A stretch of DNA of 64,000 bases from Caballeronia sp. M1242 (GCF_017220215.1 NZ_CP071130.1:1054001-1118000), one strand, 5' to 3'; shown: positions 36,582 to 45,386, counted from the stretch's first letter. The notes: generated by a model from the sequence alone, not told the origin. Translations and numbers: made by a program.

Positions 36582-37220
36582 ATGATCACGACGAAGAGTG
36601 CCCAAACCCCCGTTCTGCCGCGTCTGATTCCGCCTGAGCCGACGGTGGCGTGGTTCCTGGGTGATCTTATTCCGGACAGGCTGTGGGCGGATTTCGACAT
36701 TGGCAGCGTGAAAAGCCAGCCGGTCTCCGCGATTCAGACAGCCTTGTTCGCGCACGGCGGCCGGGCCGCGTGGCTCCGCTTCATAGAAGAGACACGTGCC
36801 GCCCTGCCTCGACTCTTTCAGGTGTCGCTGTTCGACATGATCTCGCATGCTGTCTACGGAGACACCATATGGCCAAGCGAAATCATGCTGCACTGCCGCC
36901 CGGTTGTGGCCGTTCATGCGGGCGGCCGGCCGCTGCGACCTGCCATCGTGCTGAACTGCCACGCGCGCCTGTTATTCGTTTGCTCCGGCCAGACAATCAA
37001 GTCGACGAGCGGTTACGTGCTGGCAGACGCCGAATTCGTGCTTCGCCATGAACGTCGCCGCGTGATCGACATGCCGGGCAGACGCTACTACGTGCCCGTG
37101 CCGTTCGCGCATGGCCACGGCACTGCGATGCCGCGAGACGCGTTCGCGAGATTTGGCGCGCCGCGCCCCCGGCCACCCGCCGCCCAGCACGCCGCACCGC
37201 AAGCTCCAGGCTCGGCCTGA
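36582..37220 (+). CDS. Unknown 212-residue protein of the patatin-like unit
   Basis: ATG at 36582, AGGA upstream, 19 bp after the frameshifted gene. The frame is open upstream to 35145 only because the frameshift puts both genes in phase. I do not recognise the family. There is no signal peptide and no clear membrane helix. A mixed alpha/beta core (FLGDLIPDRLWADFDIG, IVLNCHARLLFVCSG) is followed by a Pro/Ala-rich tail (PRPRPPAAQHAAP). By position it likely works with the patatin-like enzyme, as a cytoplasmic partner or substrate adapter, but this is inference. Confidence 0.65.
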   Translation: MITTKSAQTPVLPRLIPPEPTVAWFLGDLIPDRLWADFDIGSVKSQPVSAIQTALFAHGGRAAWLRFIEETRAALPRLFQVSLFDMISHAVYGDTIWPSEIMLHCRPVVAVHAGGRPLRPAIVLNCHARLLFVCSGQTIKSTSGYVLADAEFVLRHERRRVIDMPGRRYYVPVPFAHGHGTAMPRDAFARFGAPRPRPPAAQHAAPQAPGSA

Positions 37221-37329
37221 GCACGGCCGAACGCAGTAGCCTCGTGCAGACGTGCATTCTTGCATCGCGTTGAGCCGGGCCATCGAGCCCAATAAGACTG
37301 TCCAACATTCAAGCCCAAGGAGAAGTGCG

Positions 37330-38454
37330 ATGACGCCGTCCCGCTACATACTGCTTTTGGCGCTCTTGACGCTCGGCGCCTGTAAATCCGTGGTCGGACC
37401 GCAGACCTTTCATGACACCGCAGGCGACACTCAGCTCACCGGTGCAACGGCGGACGTGCGGTTCATTCTCGCGCACCCGGGGAGCAACGTTGATCCGCAG
37501 CATGCGAACTCCGACCACGGCCCGAACGGCGGCCATTACAACGTCTGCGCCGAGCCGAGCCCGGACGTCGCCAAGGCCATTTCACAAGCCATTTCCGAGA
37601 ACGCCCAAGCCACCATCCAGGGCCTGAAGACGTTGGGCGATTCGGCATCGATCACGGGCAAGCAAGCGTTTTCGCTGCAACAAAACTCCGCCGTCGCGGA
37701 ACTTGGTCGACGGCTCGCAACCACGCAATTGTTGCGCGACGGACTGTATCGGCTGTGCGAAGCCTTCTCCAACGGGGCGATGAACAAGTACGAATACGCA
37801 CTGGTCTTGAGCCGCTACGGCGACACAATGGTGACTTTGCTGTCGATCGAAGCCCTCTCCGGGATTTCGGCCAATCAGACCGCGGCGAAGCTAGACTGGA
37901 ATCCTAATCCGCTCGTCAAGGACGTAACGCCGCCGGCCAGCGACACGGCGTCACCGGCAAAAGACGCCGCCAAAAACAGCGCCGGCGATGCGCCGAAGAC
38001 GAACGCGCACGACGCGACAGATACGGTCGTTGGGAGCAAGCACGTCGGCGGACGCGCGCCGATGTGGCCTCCCGCCGATCTGTTCGCAGGCGGAGTCATG
38101 AAAGTCGCCGATCACACCGTTGTTCCAGCCGACGGCAAGCGAGCCGCGCCCGGTCGAGGCTCAAAAGCGAACACCACGGCCGGCGCGACGGCGAGCCGCT
38201 CCAACGACGGACCCGATTCGTTGAAGGACGATGCTGCCAAGGCTGTCGTGATGATCCAGCAACGGTACCTGGAACAATCGAGATTCGCGCCGTTTCTCGT
38301 GGTCTGCACGGCGGCGCTCAGTGATGCGCAGATGATGGCGATACCGGCGGATTCACAGCGTCCTTCGACCATTGCAGAAGTATGCTCCAGGAACATGGAC
38401 GCATTGCTGCGGGTCGTTCTTCAGCCCCCCTCGATGTCCGGCACCGCTCGCTGA
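37330..38454 (+). CDS. Predicted lipoprotein of the patatin-like unit
   Basis: A 374-residue protein from ATG 37330, behind AGGAGA. The N-terminus is a lipoprotein signal (RYILLLALLTLGAC) with Cys18 as the lipidation site; the residue after Cys is Lys, which does not favour inner-membrane retention, so outer-membrane sorting is likely. Residues about 75-180 are helical with RDGLYRLCEAFSNGAMNKYEY, a stretch I associate with other uncharacterised bacterial lipoproteins. A low-complexity Ala/Asp/Lys linker follows, then a second helical part. It is 109 bp after the 212-residue protein gene and ends the unit, before a GC-rich hairpin. Confidence 0.75.
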   Translation: MTPSRYILLLALLTLGACKSVVGPQTFHDTAGDTQLTGATADVRFILAHPGSNVDPQHANSDHGPNGGHYNVCAEPSPDVAKAISQAISENAQATIQGLKTLGDSASITGKQAFSLQQNSAVAELGRRLATTQLLRDGLYRLCEAFSNGAMNKYEYALVLSRYGDTMVTLLSIEALSGISANQTAAKLDWNPNPLVKDVTPPASDTASPAKDAAKNSAGDAPKTNAHDATDTVVGSKHVGGRAPMWPPADLFAGGVMKVADHTVVPADGKRAAPGRGSKANTTAGATASRSNDGPDSLKDDAAKAVVMIQQRYLEQSRFAPFLVVCTAALSDAQMMAIPADSQRPSTIAEVCSRNMDALLRVVLQPPSMSGTAR

Positions 38455-38530
38455 GAGGTTCAATGGTGCCCTTAGAGGGATTGACGGCCACTCGCTTGCG
38501 CTCTTGCCCCAACTCGACCATCTGGCTTTA

Positions 38531-38550
38531 GGGGCGGCCGAGTCCGCCCC
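38531..38550 (+). terminator. GC-rich hairpin after the patatin-like unit
   Basis: GGGGCGG (38531-38537) pairs with CCGCCCC (38544-38550) around a 6-nt loop, 77 bp after the lipoprotein stop. The stem is very stable, but no T-tract follows. It probably marks the end of the plus-strand unit, which converges on decayed minus-strand sequence. Confidence 0.45.
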
Positions 38551-38576
38551 GAGTCGACTGAATTGAGCGCTGGCGT

Positions 38577-38899
38577 TCAGTTGCTCTGCTTCTTCTGCAC
38601 TGCTTCGATCGGCGTCAGGAAAGACTTCGAACCGACGTGGATCTTAAGCCGTCCTTCGCAGGCAGAGACGACGGCACATAATGCGCGTCGATGAATCGCG
38701 ACATCTGCACGATTGCTTCTATTAAGCGCGATCCGTGTTTGAATTTCTTCGCGTCGAGAAAGGCCAGAATCATCGGCGTACTAATGTCGGCAAACTTCTC
38801 TCCGTCGGCCGTGTTCCTCATTATGTCTCTCGCTCGACGTTCAAGCGCCGAACGCAGCAGGATCGCGCGTCGAAGCCGGAGGATTTTGTGGTCGATCAC
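38577..38899 (-). pseudogene. Frameshifted fragment of a larger gene
   Basis: The minus frame from GTG 38899 reads like a true protein end (LERRARDIMRNTADGEKFAD, FLDAKKFKHGSRLIEAIVQM) up to SLPAKDG, then loses character and stops at 38615. In the next frame the sequence continues as LKIHVGSKSFLTPIEAVQKK and stops at 38577. An in-frame stop lies just upstream of the GTG, so the N-terminus is gone. It is the remnant of a larger protein; the FKHGSR-EAI-MSR pattern reminds me of C-termini of large ATPase or RyR-domain proteins, but the family is not certain. Confidence 0.45.
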
Positions 38900-39000
38900 G
38901 CGGTTGAATCAACCGATTCGCGCGCCTGCGCATTCGGCGGTACCGGGCTGTTGACGTCGAGTGATTCGACGTTTCTAGCGGCGCCCTCGCCTGAGTTGCC

Positions 39001-39090
39001 CTAGCCTATTTCATTCACACCCGCCACGTCCAGGTGCCCGCGCAACCGGCTAATGAAATCGGAGAGCTTGGCGCCTTTGGCCTCATTCAT
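39001..39090 (-). CDS. 29-residue frame coupled to the halogenase-like gene, possibly a remnant
   Basis: ATG 39090 overlaps the stop of the halogenase-like gene as ATGA, the arrangement used all through the polyene cluster. The frame (MNEAKGAKLSDFISRLRG) stops after 29 residues at 39001. It may be the truncated start of a former downstream gene. I do not recognise it. Confidence 0.25.
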   Translation of the reverse strand: MNEAKGAKLSDFISRLRGHLDVAGVNEIG

Positions 39091-40337
39091 GAACCAAGCT
39101 GCATGCACGCGGCATGCAGGATATCGAGCCGTCGCGCGGCATCCGCGACATACGGATTCGTCTCGTCCCACGCATACCCGGCCAGCACCGCGCTGACCAT
39201 GCGTCGGATCACGGGCGTCTGATTCGGCGCGAAGATGATGTCCTGCAACTTGCCCGAGTACCAGCGTTCAACGAATGCGCGAAACGTGTCGATGCCACGG
39301 CGCAACGGCACGTCATAGTGCGCGTGCCAGTCGATGGCTTCGCCGTTCAGTTGACGGTTCAGAGTGTGGACGGCGAGATGAGCCGAACGCAGCGCAATGG
39401 TGACGCCCGAAGAAAACACCGGATCGAGGAATTCACCGGCGTTGCCGAGCAGCGCATACCCCTCGCCGTGCAGCGCTTCGACGTTCGCGGAATAGCCGCC
39501 GATATGCCGCACCGGCATCAAGAAAGGCGCATTGCCGATCAAGCGGTTCAGCGTCGGTTCGCTCTGAATCAGCGAACGCAGCTTCTGCTCGCGCTCGGCT
39601 TCATCGATGTCGAGAAACGCCGCTTCGGCCACGCAACCCACCGACGACCGCCCATTCGCGAGCGGGATCATCCAGTACCACACGTCGCGATGCTCGGGAT
39701 GCACGGCCACGGTGATCTTGTTGCGATCGTGCGCCTCGACCGGAATGCCGTCGCGGACATGCGTGAAGATGGCCGCGCGCGTGGCAAGGCGCGTCGGCGC
39801 TTCGAGGTTGAGAAGCCGTGGCAGCACGCGTCCGAAGCCGCTTGCGTCGAGCACGAAGCGCGCGTGCACTCGATACTGCGTGCCGGCTTCGTCGACGACA
39901 TCAAGCACCGGCGCATCGCCCGTCTTCATGGCCAGCACCGTGTGACCAAAGCGCACGTCGGCGCCCTGCTCCATCGCACAGCGGATGAGCAGGTCGTCGA
40001 ATACGGCTCGTTCGACTTGATACGTCGTGCCCCATCCGTCTGAATGCTTGTCGCGGAAGTCATAAGCCGCGGCCTGATCGCGATACACGAATTGCGCGCC
40101 GTTCTTGTACTGAAAGCCCGCTTCGACGACCGCGCGCAGCATGCCCGCCTCCTCGAGATACGCCATGCTTTGCGGCAAGAGACTTTCGCCGATCGAAAAG
40201 CGCGGGAAATGCTGGCGTTCGAGTACCAACACGGATCGACCGGCTTTACGCAGCAGCGCGGCAGCGACCGCGCCCGACGGTCCCGCGCCGATGATGGCGA
40301 CATCGACTACAGCGTTCATCGAACTTTCTTTGTTCAT
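39087..40337 (-). CDS. Flavin-dependent halogenase-like FAD oxidoreductase
   Basis: A 416-residue protein from ATG 40337 with AAGGAAG upstream. The FAD motif GAGPSGAVAAALLRKAG (about residues 17-33) and the halogenase motif WYWMIP (WxWxIP type) are present. GFQYKNGAQF places a Lys (Lys78) where phenol/pyrrole halogenases keep their catalytic lysine. In aryl polyene clusters such genes are annotated as tryptophan halogenase-like, and brominated xanthomonadins are known. I infer it may halogenate the aryl head, though some family members only oxidise. It is divergent from a methyltransferase gene (127-bp gap). Confidence 0.78.
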   Translation of the reverse strand: MNKESSMNAVVDVAIIGAGPSGAVAAALLRKAGRSVLVLERQHFPRFSIGESLLPQSMAYLEEAGMLRAVVEAGFQYKNGAQFVYRDQAAAYDFRDKHSDGWGTTYQVERAVFDDLLIRCAMEQGADVRFGHTVLAMKTGDAPVLDVVDEAGTQYRVHARFVLDASGFGRVLPRLLNLEAPTRLATRAAIFTHVRDGIPVEAHDRNKITVAVHPEHRDVWYWMIPLANGRSSVGCVAEAAFLDIDEAEREQKLRSLIQSEPTLNRLIGNAPFLMPVRHIGGYSANVEALHGEGYALLGNAGEFLDPVFSSGVTIALRSAHLAVHTLNRQLNGEAIDWHAHYDVPLRRGIDTFRAFVERWYSGKLQDIIFAPNQTPVIRRMVSAVLAGYAWDETNPYVADAARRLDILHAACMQLGS

Positions 40338-40464
40338 CTTCTACTTCCTTTCGTCGCACGCGGCAACGTATTGCAAACACGACACATGTCCCGCGCATCA
40401 CCGATTACAATCACGCGCGGACCATCCTTCAATAACACCAAACACTTCTTTACCGGATTCAATC

Positions 40465-41208
40465 GTGCAGTTGACCGAAACATCGAATGTGCCATTCGTT
40501 CCCGAGACTTCTTTCGGCGTCTGGTTTCTGCGCACGCATACGTGGGAGCATCACGTGCTGCGCGTCGCCATCAACGACCTCAAGCGCCTCATCGACTCTC
40601 CGTTGCCGGCGGCGCCCGTGATCGTCGATGTCGGCTGCGGTCAGGGCTTGTCGTTCCGTCTGCTTGCGCAGGCGTTCAAACCGCAGCGCATCGTCGGCAT
40701 TGACTTCCACAAGCCGTCGCTGGCGCTTGCGGCCCAATCCGCGCAAGTGTGCGCGCAGCGCCCCGATACCGCCGCGACGGAAATCGAGTTGCTTCATGGC
40801 GATTGCGCGAATCTTCCGCTGCAGGACGCGAGCGCCGATATCGTCTTCTGTCACCAGACGTTTCATCACCTCGTCGAACAAGAACGCGCGCTCGCCGAAT
40901 TCCGTCGCGTACTCAAGCCAGGCGGCGTGCTGATGTTCGCCGAATCGACCGATGCCTATATCAAGTCCTGGGTCATCCGGCTGCTCTTTCGTCATCCGAT
41001 GCAAGTACAGAAAAGCGCCGACGGCTATCTCCACATGATCCGCAACGGAGGCTTTAGCTTCGAACCGCACAACGTTTCGCTGCCGTATCTGTGGTGGAGC
41101 CGCGCGAAAGACTTTGGCCTGCTCGAACGCATCGGCCTCTACACGCCGAAGCCCGGCAAGCGGCGCGAAACCCTTGTCAACGTCGTCGCAAGAAAGACCA
41201 CTGATTGA
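40465..41208 (+). CDS. SAM-dependent methyltransferase flanking the polyene cluster
   Basis: A 247-residue class I methyltransferase. The start is put at GTG 40465; the frame is open further upstream but that part overlaps the divergent gene. Motif I is VIVDVGCGQGLSFRLLA (about residues 52-68), followed by GIDFHKPSL, HGDCANLPL and the post-I motif RVLKPGGVLMF. Likely a tailoring enzyme that methylates the aryl group of the polyene, as in xanthomonadin and APE products. It faces the polyene operon tail convergently and is divergent from the halogenase-like gene. Confidence 0.82.
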   Translation: MQLTETSNVPFVPETSFGVWFLRTHTWEHHVLRVAINDLKRLIDSPLPAAPVIVDVGCGQGLSFRLLAQAFKPQRIVGIDFHKPSLALAAQSAQVCAQRPDTAATEIELLHGDCANLPLQDASADIVFCHQTFHHLVEQERALAEFRRVLKPGGVLMFAESTDAYIKSWVIRLLFRHPMQVQKSADGYLHMIRNGGFSFEPHNVSLPYLWWSRAKDFGLLERIGLYTPKPGKRRETLVNVVARKTTD

Positions 41209-41265
41209 CGACATGACGAGCGAGCGGCGCATACATCGAGGCACGCGCCGCTTCTCGCTTTCGCC

Positions 41266-41700
41266 TCAGTTCTTCAGCTTGACCACTTCGCCCTTCAACG
41301 CGACGCCTGCAATCACCGCGCCCGCGCCGCATGTGAACTCCGTCGCGCTCTCGCGCTCCACGTTCTCGTAGTTGCTCTTGATATTGATGACCGCGTCGCC
41401 GCCTTCCTTGCGGGCGCGCTCCTGCAACTCCATCACGGCCGAAAGAAATACGTGCTGGCAAGCGTCCTTGTCGCTCTTGCCGAACGCGTTGGTCTTCTTG
41501 TTGGTCGCGAACACACCGAGCGATTTCACCACCGCCGGATGCCCTTGCCCCGCGAAATAGAGCGGAATGTCCTTGCCGACCTTGTCGGGTTCGCTGACCA
41601 GCGCCGGTGCGACGGGATAGATCCGGATCGTGTTGCGCGCGAACGCTTGGGACGAAAGCAGCATCGTGGCGAGTGCCGCGAAAACGAAGAGACGCTTCAT
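41266..41700 (-). CDS. Small exported protein (paralogue 1) at the end of the polyene operon
   Basis: A 144-residue protein from ATG 41700, with a signal peptide (RLFVFAALATMLLSSQAFA). The mature part contains IPLYFAGQGHPAVVKSLGVF and a C-terminal core ARKEGGDAVINIKSNY followed by ATEFTCG. Proteins of this type are sometimes labelled excinuclease-like, but nothing suggests DNA repair; a periplasmic role tied to polyene export or anchoring is more likely. It is 24 bp downstream of its paralogue at 41725-42150. Confidence 0.75.
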   Translation of the reverse strand: MKRLFVFAALATMLLSSQAFARNTIRIYPVAPALVSEPDKVGKDIPLYFAGQGHPAVVKSLGVFATNKKTNAFGKSDKDACQHVFLSAVMELQERARKEGGDAVINIKSNYENVERESATEFTCGAGAVIAGVALKGEVVKLKN

Positions 41701-41724
41701 GTTTTCCAAGTTATTGATGATGGC

Positions 41725-42150
41725 TTATTCGACGTCCAGCTTCACGAGATCGCCGCGCACGGCGAGCGTCGAGCCGTTATTGCTGGAGCCACAGATGAAC
41801 TCAGTCTCCGACGTGGTCTCGGTGTGCTGGAAGCGCGTCCTCACGTTGATCACGGCGTCCGCGTGTTGCTCGCGCGCATAGTCGCGCAACTGATCCAGCG
41901 CCTTGGCGAGCGCGATGTTGCAGGTCGCATCTTGGCCGTCCATCGTGCGGGCCACGCGTACCGCGACTTCCTTCTTGCCGAGCATCGTCTTGACGTTCGC
42001 GTGCTTCTGGTCGCCGAAATACAGCGCGACGTCCTTCGCGCTTTGCGTCTGCGTCGCTTGCGGCATCGGCAGCGAGCGGACTTGCGTCGTACAGCCTGCT
42101 TGCGTGATGAACGCGCCAGCCATCATCGTCAGAACGATTATTCTTTTCAT
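41725..42150 (-). CDS. Small lipoprotein (paralogue 2) at the end of the polyene operon
   Basis: A 141-residue protein from ATG 42150 with a lipobox ITQAGC (Cys20). The mature part shares the layout of its neighbour: VALYFGDQKHANVKTMLG, then REQHADAVINVRTRF and ETEFICG. The pair is therefore a tandem duplication, one copy lipidated and one soluble. It begins 40 bp after the last ketosynthase gene. Function unknown; a cell-envelope role with the aryl polyene is inferred from position. Confidence 0.78.
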   Translation of the reverse strand: MKRIIVLTMMAGAFITQAGCTTQVRSLPMPQATQTQSAKDVALYFGDQKHANVKTMLGKKEVAVRVARTMDGQDATCNIALAKALDQLRDYAREQHADAVINVRTRFQHTETTSETEFICGSSNNGSTLAVRGDLVKLDVE

Positions 42151-42190
42151 AGTGCGGTTTCGTTTTTGTGTGGTTATGAATGGGTGCCCG

Positions 42191-43438
42191 TTATGCGCCG
42201 ACGGGCAGCGGCTGGAATCTTTCGAACACGAGGCTCGCGGAACTGCCGCCGAAACCGAAGGAGACCGACATCGCGCGCTCGATGCGCGCCTCGCATGTCT
42301 CGCGCACGAGCGGCATGCCAAGCGCGAGCGGTTCAGGCGAGCCGGCCGTTCGCGTGCACGCGATGAAACCGTCGCGCATCATCAGCAACGTGTAGATCGC
42401 CTCATGCACGCCGCTTGCGCCGAGCGGATGTCCCGTCAGTCCCTTCGTCGACGAGAATGGCGGCACGTTCGCGCCGAACACCGTCTGCAATGCGCGCAGT
42501 TCTTCGGCGTCGCCGAGCGGCGTGGAAGGCGCGTGCGTGTTGATGTAATCGGGCGATGCGCCCGCTTGGTCCAGCGCCATGCGTAGCGCCCGCGCGATGC
42601 CGTGCGAATGCGGCGACACCATGCCCGCGCCATCCGTGCTCTCGCCGAAGCCTGTCAGTTCCGCGTAGATGCGCGCGCCGCGCGCAAGCGCGTGGTCGAG
42701 CGCTTCGAGTACCAGCACGCCGGCGCCCGAGCCGATCACGAAGCCGTCGCGCGCGCTGTCGTAAGGGCGCGAGGCTTGCGAAGGCGTTTCGTTGAAGCCG
42801 CGCGACAACGCGTGCATCGCGTCGAACATCAGCGTCATGTTGTCATGCAGGGCCTCGCTGCCGCCCGCGAGCACGATCTGCTGACGTCCGGTCTGGATTA
42901 ACTGCATGGCTTGTACGATGGCGAGCGCAGATGTCGTGCACGCCGACGAAGGCGAATACGCGACGCCCTCGATCCCGAACGCCTGCGCGACATTCGCGGA
43001 TGCGGTGCTGCTCATCGCCTTCGGGACCGTGTACGGCGGCGTCCTTTCGATGCCGCGCGTCACCGCGATATTGAGCGCCGCGTCGTACTCGGCCATCGCG
43101 CCGACGCCTGAGCCGATCACCGCGCCGACGCTCGGCGAACGCAGCACGGCGTGATCGAGCCGCGCGTCGTCGATGGCTTTGCGCGCGGCGTGGCACGCGA
43201 AGCGCGCCGTCTCGCCCATGAAGCGTTCGAGCTTGCGATCGAAGGGCGGCTCATCTGCCACCGACGCCACCGCCGCCACCTGCGAGCCAAAGCCTCGCTC
43301 GCGCCACGCATCGATGCGCGTGATGCCGGAACGCCCTTCCCTCAAGGCGGCGCTGACCGTGTCGAGCGCATTGCCCAGACACGATACGATGCCCATGCCC
43401 GTCACGACGACGCGCTGCATGCCTCGCGCCCGGTTCAT
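42191..43438 (-). CDS. Beta-ketoacyl-ACP synthase (third ketosynthase of the polyene cluster)
   Basis: A 415-residue FabF-like ketosynthase from ATG 43438, which overlaps the preceding ketosynthase stop as ATGA. The catalytic Cys167 lies in SSACTTS. The first active-site His is in NTHAPST (the usual NAHGTST is altered but keeps the His) and the second in GHPLGASG. Condenses malonyl-ACP with the growing chain. It is an extra ketosynthase relative to the basic ApeO/ApeR/ApeC set, so it may act in a separate chain or extend the product. Confidence 0.9.
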   Translation of the reverse strand: MNRARGMQRVVVTGMGIVSCLGNALDTVSAALREGRSGITRIDAWRERGFGSQVAAVASVADEPPFDRKLERFMGETARFACHAARKAIDDARLDHAVLRSPSVGAVIGSGVGAMAEYDAALNIAVTRGIERTPPYTVPKAMSSTASANVAQAFGIEGVAYSPSSACTTSALAIVQAMQLIQTGRQQIVLAGGSEALHDNMTLMFDAMHALSRGFNETPSQASRPYDSARDGFVIGSGAGVLVLEALDHALARGARIYAELTGFGESTDGAGMVSPHSHGIARALRMALDQAGASPDYINTHAPSTPLGDAEELRALQTVFGANVPPFSSTKGLTGHPLGASGVHEAIYTLLMMRDGFIACTRTAGSPEPLALGMPLVRETCEARIERAMSVSFGFGGSSASLVFERFQPLPVGA

Positions 43439-44661
43439 CGAACGCGCCGGAAAATGAGCGACGTATTGATGCCGCCGAACGCAAAGTTGTTGCTCATCAC
43501 GTATTCGGCGTCGATCGTGCGTGCCGCGCCCGCGATGTAATCGAGCGGCGCGCAGGCGGGATCGACTTCGGTGAGATTGAGTGTCGGCGCGTACCAGTTG
43601 CGCTTCATCATTTCGATGGTCCACCACGCTTCCAGCGCACCGCACGCGCCGAGCGTGTGTCCGACGTAGCTCTTGAGCGAACTGATCGGCATGCGCTCGC
43701 CGAAGGTCTGCGCGGTCGCATGACTTTCCGCGACGTCGCCGCGATCAGTGGACGTGCCATGCGCGTTCACGTAAGCAATGGCCTGCGGATCGAGCCGCGC
43801 GTCGTGCAACGCGAGCTGCATGGCGCGCGCCATCGTGCTGGCAGTCGGCTGCGTCATGTGCGCGCCATCCGAGTTGCAGCCGAAGCCGACGATCTCCGCA
43901 TGAATGGTCGCGCCGCGCGCCACGGCGTGCTCGTAGTCTTCGAGCACGAGCGTCGCCGCGCCCTCGCCGACAACCAGTCCGTCGCGTTTCGCATCGAACG
44001 GACGCGGCGTGAGATGCGGCTCGTCGTTGCGCGTGCTCGTCGCGTAGAGCGTGTCGAACACGGCGACGGCCGGACCCGACAGCTCTTCCGCGCCGCCGGC
44101 GAGCATCATCGTCTGCTTGCCCGTGGCGATGGCTTCATACGCGAAGCCGATCGCCTGACTGCCCGACGCACACGCCGACGATGTCGGCAGAATGCGGCCT
44201 TTCAGGTCCCAGAAGAGGCCGACGTTCACGGCCGTCGTGTGCGGCATCATCTGCACGTAGCTGTTCGACGTGACATCGGTCATCGAGCCGGTTCGCAGCA
44301 TGGTGCCGAACGCGCGAATAGGCTCGACCGATCCCGAGGACGATCCGTATGCGACGCCCATGCGTCCGTCGCTGATCGACGCATCGCCGTCGAGGCCCGC
44401 ATCCGCCAGCGCCAGTTCGCTCGCGCGCACCGCGTACATCGAGACGATGCCCATCGACCGCGTCTTCTTGCGCGGCCAGGCCGACGGCTGCTCGAACGCG
44501 GGCAGCGGACACGCGAGGCGCGTATGCAGCCCTTCGAAGAAGTCCCACTCGGGCATGCGGCGCACCGCATTGCGGCCAGTCTTCAGCGCGGCTTCAATTT
44601 CATTCCACGAACTGCCGAGCGCGGTGACGCCGCCCATGCCCGTAACAACGACGCGCTTCAT
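43435..44661 (-). CDS. apeR: Beta-ketoacyl-ACP synthase, ApeR-type
   Basis: A 408-residue ketosynthase with all active-site residues: Cys164 in SSACASGS, NAHGTST and GHTLGACG. Length and order (after dehydratase and ketoreductase) match ApeR of aryl polyene clusters, which supplies short acyl chains or primers. Its ATG shares one base with the ketoreductase stop, and its end overlaps the next ketosynthase by 4 bp, so the genes are translationally coupled. The letter is assigned by order. Confidence 0.9.
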   Translation of the reverse strand: MKRVVVTGMGGVTALGSSWNEIEAALKTGRNAVRRMPEWDFFEGLHTRLACPLPAFEQPSAWPRKKTRSMGIVSMYAVRASELALADAGLDGDASISDGRMGVAYGSSSGSVEPIRAFGTMLRTGSMTDVTSNSYVQMMPHTTAVNVGLFWDLKGRILPTSSACASGSQAIGFAYEAIATGKQTMMLAGGAEELSGPAVAVFDTLYATSTRNDEPHLTPRPFDAKRDGLVVGEGAATLVLEDYEHAVARGATIHAEIVGFGCNSDGAHMTQPTASTMARAMQLALHDARLDPQAIAYVNAHGTSTDRGDVAESHATAQTFGERMPISSLKSYVGHTLGACGALEAWWTIEMMKRNWYAPTLNLTEVDPACAPLDYIAGAARTIDAEYVMSNNFAFGGINTSLIFRRVR

Positions 44662-45386
44662 CAGATCATCCCGCCATTCACGCCGATCACCTGGCGCGTC
44701 ACATAAGAAGCCGCATCCGACATGAGGAAGCCGACGACAGAGGCCACTTCGTTCGGCTGCCCGACGCGATTCATCGGCACCGTCTTCAGCGCATGTTCGA
44801 CGGGAACGTCGTCGAGCATGCCCGTATCGATCAGTCCCGGCGCGACGCAGTTCGCCGTGATGCTGCGCGATGCCAGTTCGACCGCGAGCGCCTTAGTCGC
44901 GCCGATGAGACCGGCTTTCGCCGCGCTGTAGTTCACCTGTCCGCGATTGCCCATCACGCCGGATACCGACGCGATCGTCACGATACGGCCGCCCTGTTTC
45001 GCGCGCACCATCGGCATGGTGAGCGGATGGATCACGTTGTAGAAGGCGTCGAGCCCCGTTTCGATCACGACGTCCCAGTCTTCGTCACTGAGCGCCGGAA
45101 ACGCCGCGTCGCGCGTCACGCCCGCGCTGCATACGATGCCGTAATACGCGCCGTGCGCGGCGACGTCGGATTCGAGCGCTTCACGGCACGCGGCGCGGTC
45201 GCGCACGTCGAACTGCACGACGCGCGCCGTGCCACCCTGCGCGACGATGCCCGCCGTCACCGCTTCTGCTTCGGCGCGTCCGCTGCGGCAATGCACGGTG
45301 ACGGCAAACCCGTCAGCCGCCAGTTGATACGCAATCGCCCGGCCAATGCCGCGGCTTGCGCCCGTTACGAGAACTCGCCGGCTCAT
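44661..45386 (-). CDS. apeQ: 3-ketoacyl-ACP reductase of the polyene cluster
   Basis: A 241-residue FabG-like SDR from ATG 45386. The NADPH motif TGASRGIGRA is at residues 8-17, and the Ser-Tyr-Lys active site in TIASVSGVMGNRGQVNYSAAK is complete. It reduces the 3-ketoacyl-ACP made by the ketosynthases, so that dehydration can give the conjugated polyene. It overlaps the dehydratase gene as ATGA and apeR by one base. Confidence 0.93.
   Translation of the reverse strand: MSRRVLVTGASRGIGRAIAYQLAADGFAVTVHCRSGRAEAEAVTAGIVAQGGTARVVQFDVRDRAACREALESDVAAHGAYYGIVCSAGVTRDAAFPALSDEDWDVVIETGLDAFYNVIHPLTMPMVRAKQGGRIVTIASVSGVMGNRGQVNYSAAKAGLIGATKALAVELASRSITANCVAPGLIDTGMLDDVPVEHALKTVPMNRVGQPNEVASVVGFLMSDAASYVTRQVIGVNGGMI

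Noticed and set aside
35145..37220. A single 691-residue protein
   Set aside because: It joins the end of the patatin-like gene region, a signal-peptide protein and a third gene only because of the probable frameshift near 36326; each part has its own start with SD.
41266..41700. Excinuclease ABC subunit annotation for the small exported protein
   Set aside because: It has a signal peptide and no ATPase motifs; the label is a common database carry-over.
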